Assembly (NCBI GenBank): GCA_021772975.1
Contig: JAJFKY010000006.1
Span: 124,001 to 188,000 of the forward strand
Direction: 5' to 3'
DNA from: Gammaproteobacteria bacterium
GTDB taxonomy: Bacteria > Pseudomonadota > Gammaproteobacteria > Xanthomonadales > Wenzhouxiangellaceae
Length of the DNA stretch: 64,000 nt
Positions 1 through 8,500 of the stretch are shown here, one piece after another (positions within the stretch are counted from its first letter, which is position 1; the number at the start of each line of letters is the position of its first letter). The translations under genes were made by a program, and so were the position numbers. The notes below the pieces were generated by a model. That model was given only the letters and a program-made list of their open reading frames with translations. It had not been told where the DNA came from and did no database searches.

Positions 1-1
1 G

Positions 2-46
2 GTGGCCACCAGCGAGTCGATCAGCAGCGACAGCCGCGCTGCATGA
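2..46 (+). CDS. 3' end of an upstream gene, possibly miaB (partial)
   Basis: A frame open from base 2 ends at a TGA (44-46) that overlaps the ybeZ ATG in an ATGA arrangement, as expected for translationally coupled neighbours. In many gammaproteobacteria the gene just before ybeZ is miaB, the tRNA methylthiotransferase. Only about 14 residues are visible and they carry no diagnostic motif, so the identity is inferred from gene order alone. Confidence 0.3.
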   Translation: MATSESISSDSRAA

Positions 47-1041
47 GCACTGCCGCGCCGCTGGAAACCCAGCTTACCGTTGAACTGGAACCGGCCGATA
101 ATGAGCGGCTGGCCAATCTGTGCGGGCAGTTCGATGAGCATCTGCGTCAGATTGAAAACCGCCTGGGCATCAGCATCGCCGCGCGTGGCAATATTTTCGC
201 ACTGAGCGGAGAACGCAAGGCGGTGCGTGCCGGCCGGCGGATTCTGCAGCACCTTTATGAACACAGCGAGCAGCAGATTCTGACACCCGCGCTGATCAAC
301 CTGCAGTTGCAGGAATCTTCGCTGACCGAGCCGGTGCTGAGCGAGCTGGAGCAGGCCGCCGCGACCGAAGTGATCATCAAAACCCGCAACGGCCTGATCC
401 GTGGCCGGGGGCCCAACCAGAAGAACTATCTGCTGGCCATCAATCGCAATGACATCAACATCGGCGTCGGTCCGGCCGGAACGGGCAAAACCTACCTGGC
501 GGTAGCGATGGCGGTGGACTCCCTGAAAAACGAGCAGGTGCAGCGCATCGTGCTGGTCAGACCCGCGGTCGAAGCCGGCGAAAGACTGGGGTTTTTACCT
601 GGTGATATGGCCCAGAAAGTGGATCCCTATCTTCGACCTTTATACGACGCGCTGTATGAAATGCTGGGCTTTGAACATGTCGGCCGTCTGATTGACCGAC
701 ATGTGATTGAAATCGCCCCGCTGGCGTTTATGCGCGGCCGCACGCTCAACGATTCGTTTGTGATTCTGGATGAAGCACAGAACACCACCAGCGAGCAGAT
801 GAAAATGTTTCTGACCCGCATCGGGTTTGGTTCACGCGCGGTGGTGACCGGTGATATCACCCAGATCGACCTGCCTGATCAACGCCGCTCCGGCCTGAAG
901 CATGCGCTGGCGGTGCTGCAGAATGTTGAGGGCATCAGCGTGACCCGCTTCACCTCACAGGACGTGGTTCGCCATCCGATTGTGCAGCGAGTGCTGAATG
1001 CCTATGAGCGGGCCGAAGCAGCCAATACCCCCAAGCCCTGA
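43..1041 (+). CDS. ybeZ: PhoH-like ATPase YbeZ
   Basis: This is a cytoplasmic PhoH-family P-loop ATPase of 332 residues, near the usual family length. Residues 1-105 form the N-terminal KH-like part. The Walker A motif GPAGTGKT lies at 143-150, followed by an arginine-rich segment and a Walker B motif FVILDEAQN near 240. The family is linked to RNA metabolism and works with the endoribonuclease YbeY, whose gene follows with a 44-base overlap. The ybeZ-ybeY-corC order is conserved in gammaproteobacteria. The ATG at 43 overlaps the stop of the upstream frame and fits the N-terminus of homologues. Function is assigned by family and synteny. Confidence 0.95.
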   Translation: MSTAAPLETQLTVELEPADNERLANLCGQFDEHLRQIENRLGISIAARGNIFALSGERKAVRAGRRILQHLYEHSEQQILTPALINLQLQESSLTEPVLSELEQAAATEVIIKTRNGLIRGRGPNQKNYLLAINRNDINIGVGPAGTGKTYLAVAMAVDSLKNEQVQRIVLVRPAVEAGERLGFLPGDMAQKVDPYLRPLYDALYEMLGFEHVGRLIDRHVIEIAPLAFMRGRTLNDSFVILDEAQNTTSEQMKMFLTRIGFGSRAVVTGDITQIDLPDQRRSGLKHALAVLQNVEGISVTRFTSQDVVRHPIVQRVLNAYERAEAANTPKP

Positions 1042-1513
1042 GCATCTGATTGCCGTGCAGTATGCGCTGCCCTCACGGCAGGGTTTGCCCGCTGCCCGGA
1101 CGGTGCGCAGCTGGGCAACAGCCGCGCTGGAAAATACCGAGCCTACCGAACTGTCGATTCGCTTTGTGGCCAGTGATGAGATCACCAGCCTGAACCGCCA
1201 ATACCGTGATCGGACCGGGCCTACCAATGTACTTTCTTTTCCAGCGCCGACATTGCCGGTAGCAGTGGTGCCCGCACCACTCGGAGATGTGCTGATCAGC
1301 CCCGAGGTGGCCCGGCAGGAAGCCAGCCAGCAGAGTAAAACCCTGCGCGCGCACCTCGCGCATCTGGTGGTGCACGGGGTATTGCACCTGCAGGGCTACG
1401 ACCATATCCAGCCTGATCAGGCCGAGCGGATGGAAAGCCGCGAGCGCCAGGTACTGGCCGGCCTGGGTTTCGCCGACCCTTATTTGGCTGATCCTTATTT
1501 AGCCGACGAATAA
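998..1513 (+). CDS. ybeY: Endoribonuclease YbeY (rRNA maturation factor)
   Basis: YbeY is a zinc-dependent single-strand endoribonuclease needed for 16S rRNA 3'-end maturation and 70S ribosome quality control. The family signature is plain: PTNVLSFP in the middle and the metal site HGVLHLQGYDH near residues 126-136. The ORF starts at ATG 998, inside ybeZ, giving 171 residues. E. coli YbeY is about 155, and a GTG at 1055 would give 152, so the true start may lie downstream. The C-terminus carries a short repeat (two copies of ADPYL). It is probably translated from the ybeZ mRNA and precedes corC. Confidence 0.93.
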   Translation: MPMSGPKQPIPPSPEHLIAVQYALPSRQGLPAARTVRSWATAALENTEPTELSIRFVASDEITSLNRQYRDRTGPTNVLSFPAPTLPVAVVPAPLGDVLISPEVARQEASQQSKTLRAHLAHLVVHGVLHLQGYDHIQPDQAERMESRERQVLAGLGFADPYLADPYLADE

Positions 1514-1573
1514 TGCATCTGTCATCAGAATCTGCTATACAGAGTGCTCCTAACAGCAACACGGAGATGACAG

Positions 1574-1599
1574 CCTGTGACCGGTATAAACCGGACAGG
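1574..1599 (+). other. Hairpin just upstream of corC
   Basis: A two-step inverted repeat, CCTGT-GA-CCGGT, loop ATAA, ACCGG-ACAGG, lies 11 bases before the corC ATG. No Shine-Dalgarno sequence is visible in front of that ATG, and the hairpin occupies its place. There is no T-tract, so it is not a standard terminator. It could affect corC translation or be an RNA processing site. Confidence 0.35.
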
Positions 1600-1610
1600 C
1601 CATTATCTGC

Positions 1611-2489
1611 ATGAACGAAGACCGATCGAGCAACGGTTCCGGGCCGAAACCCGGTGATGACTCGGGCAAAAAATCCTTTTGGGATAAAGTCACCCAGGCT
1701 TTTAACGGACACCCCAGGAACCGCGCAGATCTGATCAATCAACTCCAGCATGCACACCAGCAGGGCATGGTTGACGCCGATGCCCTGGCGATGGCCGAAG
1801 GCGCCCTGGCGATGGGCGAGTTGCAGGTGCGCGATGTCATGATTCCACGCTCTCAAATGGTGACCCTGAACAAGGATTGCCTGGTGCGTGACGCCCTGCC
1901 CGATATCATCGAAAGCGGCCACTCGCGTTTTCCGGTGGTCGGTGAGGATAAAGATGAAATTGTCGGGGTATTGCTGGCCAAGGATCTGCTGCGCAGCTTC
2001 AGTGCCGATGAGGCCGACAAAACGCTGGCTGACTATGTCCGGCCGGCCGGTATCATTCCCGAATCCAAACGTCTGAATGTGCTGCTGCGCGATTTCCGTG
2101 TCAGCCGCAATCATATGGCCATCGTGGTGGATGAATATGGCGGGGTCTCCGGCCTGATCACGATTGAAGATGTGCTGGAAGAAATTGTCGGTGAAATCGA
2201 TGATGAAACCGACAGTGAAGAAGCAGTCGTGGACATTCTGAAAATCGGCAAAGATGAATACCGGGTGCAGGCACTGACCGCGATCGAGGATTTTAACGAG
2301 GAACTGGGTGGCCGGATCAGTGATGAGGAATATGACACCATCGGCGGTATCGTGGTGGCCGAGTTCGGGCGGGTGCCGGAACAGGGCGAATCCATTGAAC
2401 TGCATGGTTTTGAATTCGCGATCACCAAGGCCGACCAGCGCCGCATTCACGAGCTGGTGGTGCAACCCGATAACAACAGCGATGATTGA
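1611..2489 (+). CDS. corC: CorC/HlyC-family CBS-domain protein (YbeX)
   Basis: This is a 292-residue soluble CorC-type protein. It has an acidic and lysine-rich N-terminal tail, a tandem CBS pair (about 75-200, beginning VRDVMIPRSQMVTL and including DEYGGVSGLITIEDVLEEIVG), and a C-terminal CorC_HlyC domain (about 215-290). The family is implicated in magnesium/cobalt efflux and, with YbeY, in ribosome and RNA homeostasis. The usual adenosine-type CBS motifs are present and the protein has no membrane segment. It is the third gene of the ybeZ-ybeY-corC cluster. The next gene starts within its last codons. Confidence 0.93.
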   Translation: MNEDRSSNGSGPKPGDDSGKKSFWDKVTQAFNGHPRNRADLINQLQHAHQQGMVDADALAMAEGALAMGELQVRDVMIPRSQMVTLNKDCLVRDALPDIIESGHSRFPVVGEDKDEIVGVLLAKDLLRSFSADEADKTLADYVRPAGIIPESKRLNVLLRDFRVSRNHMAIVVDEYGGVSGLITIEDVLEEIVGEIDDETDSEEAVVDILKIGKDEYRVQALTAIEDFNEELGGRISDEEYDTIGGIVVAEFGRVPEQGESIELHGFEFAITKADQRRIHELVVQPDNNSDD

Positions 2490-3723
2490 GCGCGGTGGCG
2501 CGGCGCTGGGCCGTGCTTTTCTGGTGCTGGTGTGTGTGGCACTGCTGACGGTTTGTGCCAGCGCTCAGAGCCCAGCGCCGGCAGGCACTCCCCTGATACG
2601 TGCCGACGTGCCGCGTATCTCACTGGTGACATTTGGACCCGGCCCACAGATCTGGGCGCGCTTCGGACACAATGCGATACGGGTGACCTGGCCGGAGGAT
2701 TCCCTGTATGGCGATTCTGACCGGCTGTACAATTTTGGTTATTTCGATTTTGACGAGCCCGGTTTTTACTGGAACTACGCGACCGGCAATATGCAGTATT
2801 ACGCGGTAGCCGAAAACCCGGCCAGGGCGTTTGTCTATTACCGTGGTCTGGGCCGCAGCATTCGCGAGCAGGCACTGGCGGTCAATCCGGAACAGGCGGT
2901 CACCATCGCCGCTGAACTGGAGCGGCTGATCCAGCCCGGGCAGCGCCGCTATCCCTACGATTATTTTTTCAATAACTGCTCGACCCGGGTGCGCGATGTG
3001 CTGAATGATGCGCTGGGCGGCCGACTGTACCAGCAATATCAACCCTTGCCCGCCGCGCACACCCTGCGCTGGGAGGCGCTGCGCATGGTACAGGATGATC
3101 TGCTGCTGTATCTGGGCCTGCATATCGGCCTGGGGCGCACGGCTGATCAGCCCATCAATCAGTGGCAGGCCGGTTTTCTGCCCGGCATTCTGGCTGACCA
3201 GATCAATACCGCGAACCAGACCCCGAACGGTAACGAACTGGCACGGACCGATCAGCTGATTGCCGATGGGCGCGCCACGGCGATGAGTTTTCAGCCGCGC
3301 TATCTCAGTATGGGCCTGCTGGGCCTGCTGACCGTTCTGATCATTTTGCTGCCCGCAGCCGGCGGCCTGGCCGGCAGTCAGGCGCGGCGGCGTTGGTGGT
3401 CTTTGAGCGGGCTGCGCGCATGGCTGATCCTGTCCGGCCTGGCCGGCCTGCTGTTGTTGTTTTTATGGTTGCTCAGTGAACATCAGGCAGCCTGGCGCAA
3501 TGCAAACCTGCTGCTGTTGTTACCGACCAACCTGTTGTTGCTGCGGCTGCGCGACAGCGGGCTGGAACGGCTGGCCGCCTGGCTGATCCCGACCGCTTTG
3601 CTGGGCGCTTTGCTGCTGAAACTTTTTCCCGGCGCGCAGTTCAATACTGATCTGTGGTTATGGCTGGCGCCGGCCCAGCTGAGCGTGTTTTACTGCTGGC
3701 GTCGCTATCGCCGGATTGAATGA
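2482..3723 (+). CDS. DUF4105 (Lnb N-terminal-like) membrane protein
   Basis: This 413-residue envelope protein has a signal peptide (hydrophobic stretch about 10-27 ending CASAQS), a periplasmic DUF4105 domain (about 35-260) and roughly four C-terminal membrane helices (about 270-410). The DUF4105 hallmarks are FGHNAIRV and YDYFFNNCSTRVRD; the His and Cys are the likely catalytic pair of a papain-like fold. I chose the ATG at 2482, which overlaps the corC stop by 8 bases; the open frame runs further upstream but there it only shadows corC. The substrate is unknown. Overlap with corC suggests co-expression. Confidence 0.82.
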   Translation: MIERGGAALGRAFLVLVCVALLTVCASAQSPAPAGTPLIRADVPRISLVTFGPGPQIWARFGHNAIRVTWPEDSLYGDSDRLYNFGYFDFDEPGFYWNYATGNMQYYAVAENPARAFVYYRGLGRSIREQALAVNPEQAVTIAAELERLIQPGQRRYPYDYFFNNCSTRVRDVLNDALGGRLYQQYQPLPAAHTLRWEALRMVQDDLLLYLGLHIGLGRTADQPINQWQAGFLPGILADQINTANQTPNGNELARTDQLIADGRATAMSFQPRYLSMGLLGLLTVLIILLPAAGGLAGSQARRRWWSLSGLRAWLILSGLAGLLLLFLWLLSEHQAAWRNANLLLLLPTNLLLLRLRDSGLERLAAWLIPTALLGALLLKLFPGAQFNTDLWLWLAPAQLSVFYCWRRYRRIE

Positions 3724-3730
3724 AGCCGCG

Positions 3731-3883
3731 ATGGCCGGCATGCGCCGCAAAGCCGATTTACCCACCCGGATATGCCCGGTCTGCGCACGCCCGTTTGCGT
3801 GGCGCAAAAAGTGGGCCCGGGTCTGGGATGAGGTAAAATACTGCTCGGAGCGCTGCCGGCGCTCCGCCAGATCCAAATCGTAA
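3731..3883 (+). CDS. DUF2256 small zinc-ribbon-like protein
   Basis: This is a 50-residue protein starting 7 bases after the DUF4105 stop. It matches the DUF2256 pattern: LPTRICPVC (Cys15, Cys18), PFAWRKKWARVWDEVKYC (Cys38), SERC (Cys42), then a basic tail. The four cysteines form two C-x2/3-C pairs that could bind zinc. In other bacteria this family often lies near cryptochrome/photolyase-like genes, but none is present here. Function is unknown. An internal ATG at 3740 is an alternative start. Confidence 0.85.
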   Translation: MAGMRRKADLPTRICPVCARPFAWRKKWARVWDEVKYCSERCRRSARSKS

Positions 3884-3984
3884 ACAACGCCTGTTACGGC
3901 TGACCGCGAACCGCTCCAGTGCCGCGATGATCGCGAAACCTGCACTGGCGGCACGGATAGCCACGTTAGTATTAAAACCAGACC

Positions 3985-4665
3985 ATGCCAAGTAAAAAAC
4001 TGTTCAAGTCACAACGCGTATTATTCGTCAGCATCGTGCTGCTGATCCTGATCTGCCGCTCCATGGTGGCCGACTGGTACCGGGTTCCCACCGGCTCGAT
4101 GAAACCGACCATTTTTGAAGGCGATTTTATTTTCGTCAACCGCCTGGCCTACGATCTCAAAGTCCCCTTCACCACGTTATGGATTGCCCAGTGGGGCAAC
4201 CCGCAGCGTGGCGATATCGTGGTGCTCAAGAACCCGGAAGAATCCGGCCGGCTGGTCAAGCGCGTGATCGGCATGCCCGGTGATCACATCCGGCTGCAGG
4301 GCGAGCAGTTGTGGATCAATGGTGACATTATCAGTTATTACCCCTTACCCAAAAACCGTTTTCCGGCGCTCAACCAGCAGGACCGCGGCACCCATACGAC
4401 CGCCGCCGAGCAGTTGTTCGATCAGGTCCATCCGGTGATGTTTGGCCCGGAGAAAAAAATTCCACCCATCCAGGGTGAGTACATTGTGCCCGACGATCAT
4501 TATTTCATGCTTGGTGATCATCGCAATGACAGCCGCGATTCACGTTATTTCGGCGCGGTCACGCGCCGCAGCATATTGGGACATGCGGTGGGCGTAACGG
4601 TCTCGTTTGATCCGGAAGATAACTGGGACCCACGCTGGGGACGGTTCTTTCTGGGGATAGATTAA
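3985..4665 (+). CDS. lepB: Signal peptidase I (first copy)
   Basis: This type I signal peptidase (S26) has 226 residues, one N-terminal membrane anchor (about 10-28) and the catalytic domain outside. The catalytic Ser38 lies in GSMKPT and the general-base Lys92 in VKRVIGMPGD; the GDHRNDSRDSR box is near residue 180. It is shorter than the classical LepB and sits away from lepA-rnc, where a second copy occurs at 46.8-47.6 kb. It may be specialised for a subset of exported proteins. The hydrolase gene that follows begins 4 bases downstream, so the two are probably co-transcribed. Confidence 0.9.
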   Translation: MPSKKLFKSQRVLFVSIVLLILICRSMVADWYRVPTGSMKPTIFEGDFIFVNRLAYDLKVPFTTLWIAQWGNPQRGDIVVLKNPEESGRLVKRVIGMPGDHIRLQGEQLWINGDIISYYPLPKNRFPALNQQDRGTHTTAAEQLFDQVHPVMFGPEKKIPPIQGEYIVPDDHYFMLGDHRNDSRDSRYFGAVTRRSILGHAVGVTVSFDPEDNWDPRWGRFFLGID

Positions 4666-4669
4666 GCCG

Positions 4670-5470
4670 ATGCCTGTTATCCTGCGGCTTACGCTGTATC
4701 TGCTCACGGCGTATGCACTGCTGGTTACGGGTATTTACATTTTTCAACGGCAGTTGATTTATTTTCCAGGCGCCAGCCATAGAGATGACGCCATGCTGGC
4801 GGACAGTGGCTTTAGCTATTGGCCTGATCAGCAAAGCTTTCTGGGTCTGATCAGCGAACCCCACAACACCGCGGTAAAAGGCACCGTGATCGTCTTTCAC
4901 GGCAACGGCGGCCCGGCTATCGCCCGACGTTATTATGCCGACGCCCTGCACCCGCTGGGCTACCGGGTCATTCTGGCGGAATATCCCGGTTATGGAGGAC
5001 GCCCCGGCAAGCCATCACAGGCCAGCATTGTCGCCGATGCCATAAGCACCGTCACCCAGGCGCAGGCTGAATATGGCGGACCGATTTATTTATTTGGTGA
5101 ATCACTGGGCAGCGGCGTGGTGGCCGCCACCCTGGCCGAAGCTGAGCTCCCCGTCGACGGCATCGTGCTGATCACCCCCTGGGACAGCCTGCTGAATCTG
5201 GTGCAAAGCCGGTCTACCCTGTTGCCCACCCAATGGTTATTGAAGGACCAATACGACAGCGTTAAAAACCTGCAATCTTTTAACCGCCGCGTGGCCGTTG
5301 CCATTGCTGAAAATGATACGGTGATACCCGGACCGTTCAGCATGAATCTATTTGCCAGCATTGAATCCGAAAAGAAACTGTGGCTATTTAAAAACGCTAC
5401 CCATAATAGCTGGCCGATCAGCGCCGAGGCCGATTGGTGGGAGCAGGTGATGAGCTATATCACGGAATAA
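4670..5470 (+). CDS. Membrane-anchored alpha/beta hydrolase
   Basis: This 266-residue alpha/beta-hydrolase-fold protein has one N-terminal membrane helix (about 7-25). HGNGG (oxyanion region) is near 77-81, the nucleophile elbow GESLGSG has Ser145, the acid is probably the Asp in ENDTVIPG, and the catalytic His lies in ATHNSWP near the end. It resembles the BEM46/YfhR-like family, often annotated as a serine aminopeptidase-like hydrolase. The substrate cannot be told from sequence. It lies immediately after lepB. Confidence 0.8.
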   Translation: MPVILRLTLYLLTAYALLVTGIYIFQRQLIYFPGASHRDDAMLADSGFSYWPDQQSFLGLISEPHNTAVKGTVIVFHGNGGPAIARRYYADALHPLGYRVILAEYPGYGGRPGKPSQASIVADAISTVTQAQAEYGGPIYLFGESLGSGVVAATLAEAELPVDGIVLITPWDSLLNLVQSRSTLLPTQWLLKDQYDSVKNLQSFNRRVAVAIAENDTVIPGPFSMNLFASIESEKKLWLFKNATHNSWPISAEADWWEQVMSYITE

Positions 5471-5699
5471 TCCCTAGCACCTCTGCTGGCATGACGCCCA
5501 GACGCATCGCAGCCTACGCCTTGTTTTTCGCAAGCCGGGATTGATCCCTACCAACCCAACTAGACACCTAAAAAATACCTGCGGTCACTGCTCAATAGGG
5601 TAAATAAAACTTCCTTCCCAACAAGCTTTGCCGGGATTACGCTGCGCTACATCCCAGTCTGCGTTCATTAATGCTGCATTGGCTAACCCGAGTTCAGGT

Positions 5700-7481
5700 T
5701 TATTGATTGGCCTGTATATATTTCTGTATCTGTCCGCGCAACACCTCCAGCGGCACCCCACCCTCAGCCAGGATCGCATCATGAAAGGTGCGGATATCAA
5801 ACTGATCGCCGAGTTCGCGTTCCGCCTGGGCACGCAGTTCCAGAATGGTTAGCTCGCCCATTTTGTAAGCCAGCGCCTGTCCCGGCCAGGAAATATAGCG
5901 ATCCACTTCGGTGCGCACGTTAAGCAGTGACAGCGCGGTATTACCAGCCAGATAATCCTGGGCCTGTTTACGGGTCCAGCCTTTGGCGTGGATGCCGGTG
6001 TCGATCACCAGCCGGCAGGCGCGCCACATCTCGTAGGTCAAACGACCGAAGTTTTCATAGGGGGTCTTATAGATGCCCATTTCAATACCGAGCTTTTCGG
6101 AATACAGTCCCCAGCCTTCACCAAAAGCATGTGGGTACAGGTGCTTGCGAAATTCCGGCACGCCTTGTGCCTCCAGTCCCAGTGCACTCTGGTGATGATG
6201 GCCCGGTACCGCTTCGTGCAAGGTCAATGCCGGCAGGTTGTAGAGCGGGCGTTTATCCAGCGCGAAGGTGTTGACCCAGTAATAACCGCCGCGGTCACCG
6301 CCCAGCGGTGAACCGGAATAGCGGCCGGTGGTGTAATTAGGCGCCAGATCCTCGGGCACCGCTTCGATGCCATACGGCTGACGCGGCAGCTTGCCGAAAA
6401 ATTTGGGCATCACGCCGTCAACCTGCTTGGCAATCCAGGCGGCTTGCTTGAGCAGGTCTTCGGGTTGATCTACATAAAACTGCGGATCGCCGCGCAGAAA
6501 GTCCAGAAACTGCTGAAACTCACCGTCGAATTCAACCGCTTCGATAATCTCATCCATTTCAGCGCGAATACGCGCGACTTCGCGCAGCCCAAGCTGGTGT
6601 ATCGATTCCGGCGTGGCGTCATCCAGGGTAGTGAAATAGCGCACCAACGCCTGATAGTAGGCTGCGCCATTGGGCAATTGATAAGCACCCAGGGTATCGC
6701 GCGCGCCAGGAATATATTCGTTCAGAAAAAACTCGTTGACCGCATTGAATGCCGGTATCACGCCGTCCTGCAACAGCTGCTGGCCCTGTTGCTTCAGTTG
6801 TGCCGCGGTAGCGGTTGGAATGCTGGCCGGAATCCGCTGGAACGGTTTATACAGGGGATGGGTTAACGCTGATTCGGTGACCTGGGCGGCAAACGCCGAA
6901 CGCATATTGTCCAGAATGACTTGCGGCTGGGTAAAGCCGTCTTTCAGCCCCTGCCGCATATTGGCCACATGCTGATCCAGCCAAACAGGCAGTGCCTGCA
7001 GGCGTTTCAGATAGTCACGGTAATCATTTTCATTGCGTAACGGCGTGGCTTTGACGAGTCCATTGAAGCTGGTATGAAAACCACTGTCACTGAGAATGGG
7101 AATGCGGTAGCCGTCAAACTGCGCTAACGCGACGTCATGCTTGAGTACAAACGCCAGCACCTGATGGCTGACCTGATCGGGGGGCGGCAGGCTGGTCAGC
7201 GGAATGGCCTGCAGGCGCTGCTGGAAGGCCCGGTCCTGGGCGGTACGGCGCTGATGATCGGCCGGACTGACACCCGGTAGCCGGTCGTTATAGTCATTGT
7301 TACCGGCATAGGTGGCGGAGGTCGGATGTTCGACCAGTTCATTTTGCCAGTAGTCCGTCAGCAACTGCTGGAAAACCTCTGTCCGCGCGGCAGCGCCTGC
7401 TTGTGCCGCCGCGTTGCCGGACAGCGCCCCCCACAACAGCCCGGCGCACAGTATGAATAAGATCCGAATATTGTTATGCAT
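5700..7481 (-). CDS. Exported DUF885 protein (metallopeptidase-like)
   Basis: This is a 593-residue DUF885 protein with a cleavable signal peptide (about 1-27, ending NAAAQA). The C-terminal half carries the family's conserved metal-type motifs LHEAVPGHHHQ and GEGWGLYSEKL. Members are usually called putative periplasmic peptidases, but activity is rarely demonstrated. Its start lies 9 bases after the yeiH-like gene, making it the last gene of a minus-strand run that begins at icd. The 5471-5699 stretch beyond its stop holds no gene, only a short GC-rich repeat-like segment around 5630-5670. Confidence 0.85.
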   Translation of the reverse strand: MHNNIRILFILCAGLLWGALSGNAAAQAGAAARTEVFQQLLTDYWQNELVEHPTSATYAGNNDYNDRLPGVSPADHQRRTAQDRAFQQRLQAIPLTSLPPPDQVSHQVLAFVLKHDVALAQFDGYRIPILSDSGFHTSFNGLVKATPLRNENDYRDYLKRLQALPVWLDQHVANMRQGLKDGFTQPQVILDNMRSAFAAQVTESALTHPLYKPFQRIPASIPTATAAQLKQQGQQLLQDGVIPAFNAVNEFFLNEYIPGARDTLGAYQLPNGAAYYQALVRYFTTLDDATPESIHQLGLREVARIRAEMDEIIEAVEFDGEFQQFLDFLRGDPQFYVDQPEDLLKQAAWIAKQVDGVMPKFFGKLPRQPYGIEAVPEDLAPNYTTGRYSGSPLGGDRGGYYWVNTFALDKRPLYNLPALTLHEAVPGHHHQSALGLEAQGVPEFRKHLYPHAFGEGWGLYSEKLGIEMGIYKTPYENFGRLTYEMWRACRLVIDTGIHAKGWTRKQAQDYLAGNTALSLLNVRTEVDRYISWPGQALAYKMGELTILELRAQAERELGDQFDIRTFHDAILAEGGVPLEVLRGQIQKYIQANQ

Positions 7482-7490
7482 AATGATGAT

Positions 7491-8483
7491 CTATAGAAAA
7501 AGCAGCCCGATCATAACAAATACCGCCAGAAACAGCGTTTCTCCCACCACCAGCAGCAACGGCCGCCAGCCCATGGCCGCCAGCTCCGCCACGCTGGTTT
7601 TAATGCCAATCGCGGCAATCGCCATCACCAGACAGGCGTTGGAAACCTGCACCAGCAGCGTCTGCAGGAATGCTGGCAGCCAGCCGGCACTGTTGATTAT
7701 CACCAGGATCAGAAACGCCACCAGAAACAGCGGCAGCAGCGGTGGCCGGTGGCTATTCTCCTGGTGGCTGCTCTCCCGGCGGTTGCCCGACAGCAACAGG
7801 GTACTCACCATGACCACCGGGACCAGCATCGCAACCCGCAGCAGCTTGGTGAAGGTGGCGGTATTGCCGGCCTGCTCCCCCAGCAGATAACCGGCCCCGA
7901 CCACCTGGGCCACGTCATGAATGGTGCCGCCCAGAAAAATTCCGGCGGTGTGCGGATCAAACGCCAGCAGGCGGCTGATGATCGGGTAGATGATCATCGC
8001 CAGGGTGCTCAGGGCGGTCACGGCGACCACCGTAAAAGCCAGCCATTCATCGGTTTTTTTCTGCTGCGGCAGAATGCAGGCGATCGCAATGGCCGCCGAC
8101 GCGCCGCAGATCGCCACCGAACCGCCGGTCAACAGACCAAAGCGTGATTTAAAGCCCAGTAGCCTGGCCAGCCACAGTGCAAACAGAATGGTTAATGGCA
8201 CGCCCAGCATGACCAGCAGCGGTGGCAACGGCCCCAGCGCCATGACTTGCGCCAGGGTAATCCGAACCCCCAGCAGGGCCACCCCCACCCGCAGTATGCT
8301 GCGTGAGCTCAATTGCAGCCCGGGCTGATAACGGGGCACGGCGGCCAGGTGGTGCACCGCCATGCCGAACAGCAGCGCGTACAACAACTGCGGGCCGCCG
8401 TAATGGCTGGACACAAACCAGGCCAGCAGTGCCGCGCCAGACGCAGCCAGCAATCCAGGCAACCAGGCGGTAATTCGCTGCAT
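7491..8483 (-). CDS. YeiH/UPF0324 family membrane transporter
   Basis: This 330-residue, very hydrophobic protein has about ten predicted membrane helices. It shows the UPF0324 signatures LRVGVALLGVRITLAQV, GGSVAICGASAAIA and GGTIHDVAQVVGAGY. The family is annotated as putative sulfate exporters on limited evidence. The length is typical. It is separated by 17 bases from the FHA gene upstream and by 9 bases from the DUF885 gene downstream. Confidence 0.88.
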   Translation of the reverse strand: MQRITAWLPGLLAASGAALLAWFVSSHYGGPQLLYALLFGMAVHHLAAVPRYQPGLQLSSRSILRVGVALLGVRITLAQVMALGPLPPLLVMLGVPLTILFALWLARLLGFKSRFGLLTGGSVAICGASAAIAIACILPQQKKTDEWLAFTVVAVTALSTLAMIIYPIISRLLAFDPHTAGIFLGGTIHDVAQVVGAGYLLGEQAGNTATFTKLLRVAMLVPVVMVSTLLLSGNRRESSHQENSHRPPLLPLFLVAFLILVIINSAGWLPAFLQTLLVQVSNACLVMAIAAIGIKTSVAELAAMGWRPLLLVVGETLFLAVFVMIGLLFL

Positions 8484-8500
8484 AACCGGCTGCGTTTAAT

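Noticed and set aside
1296-2465. 389-codon open frame on the minus strand opposite corC
   Set aside because: It lies antisense to a clear corC gene, has no recognisable domain, and its codon pattern is explained by third-position GC bias on the opposite strand.
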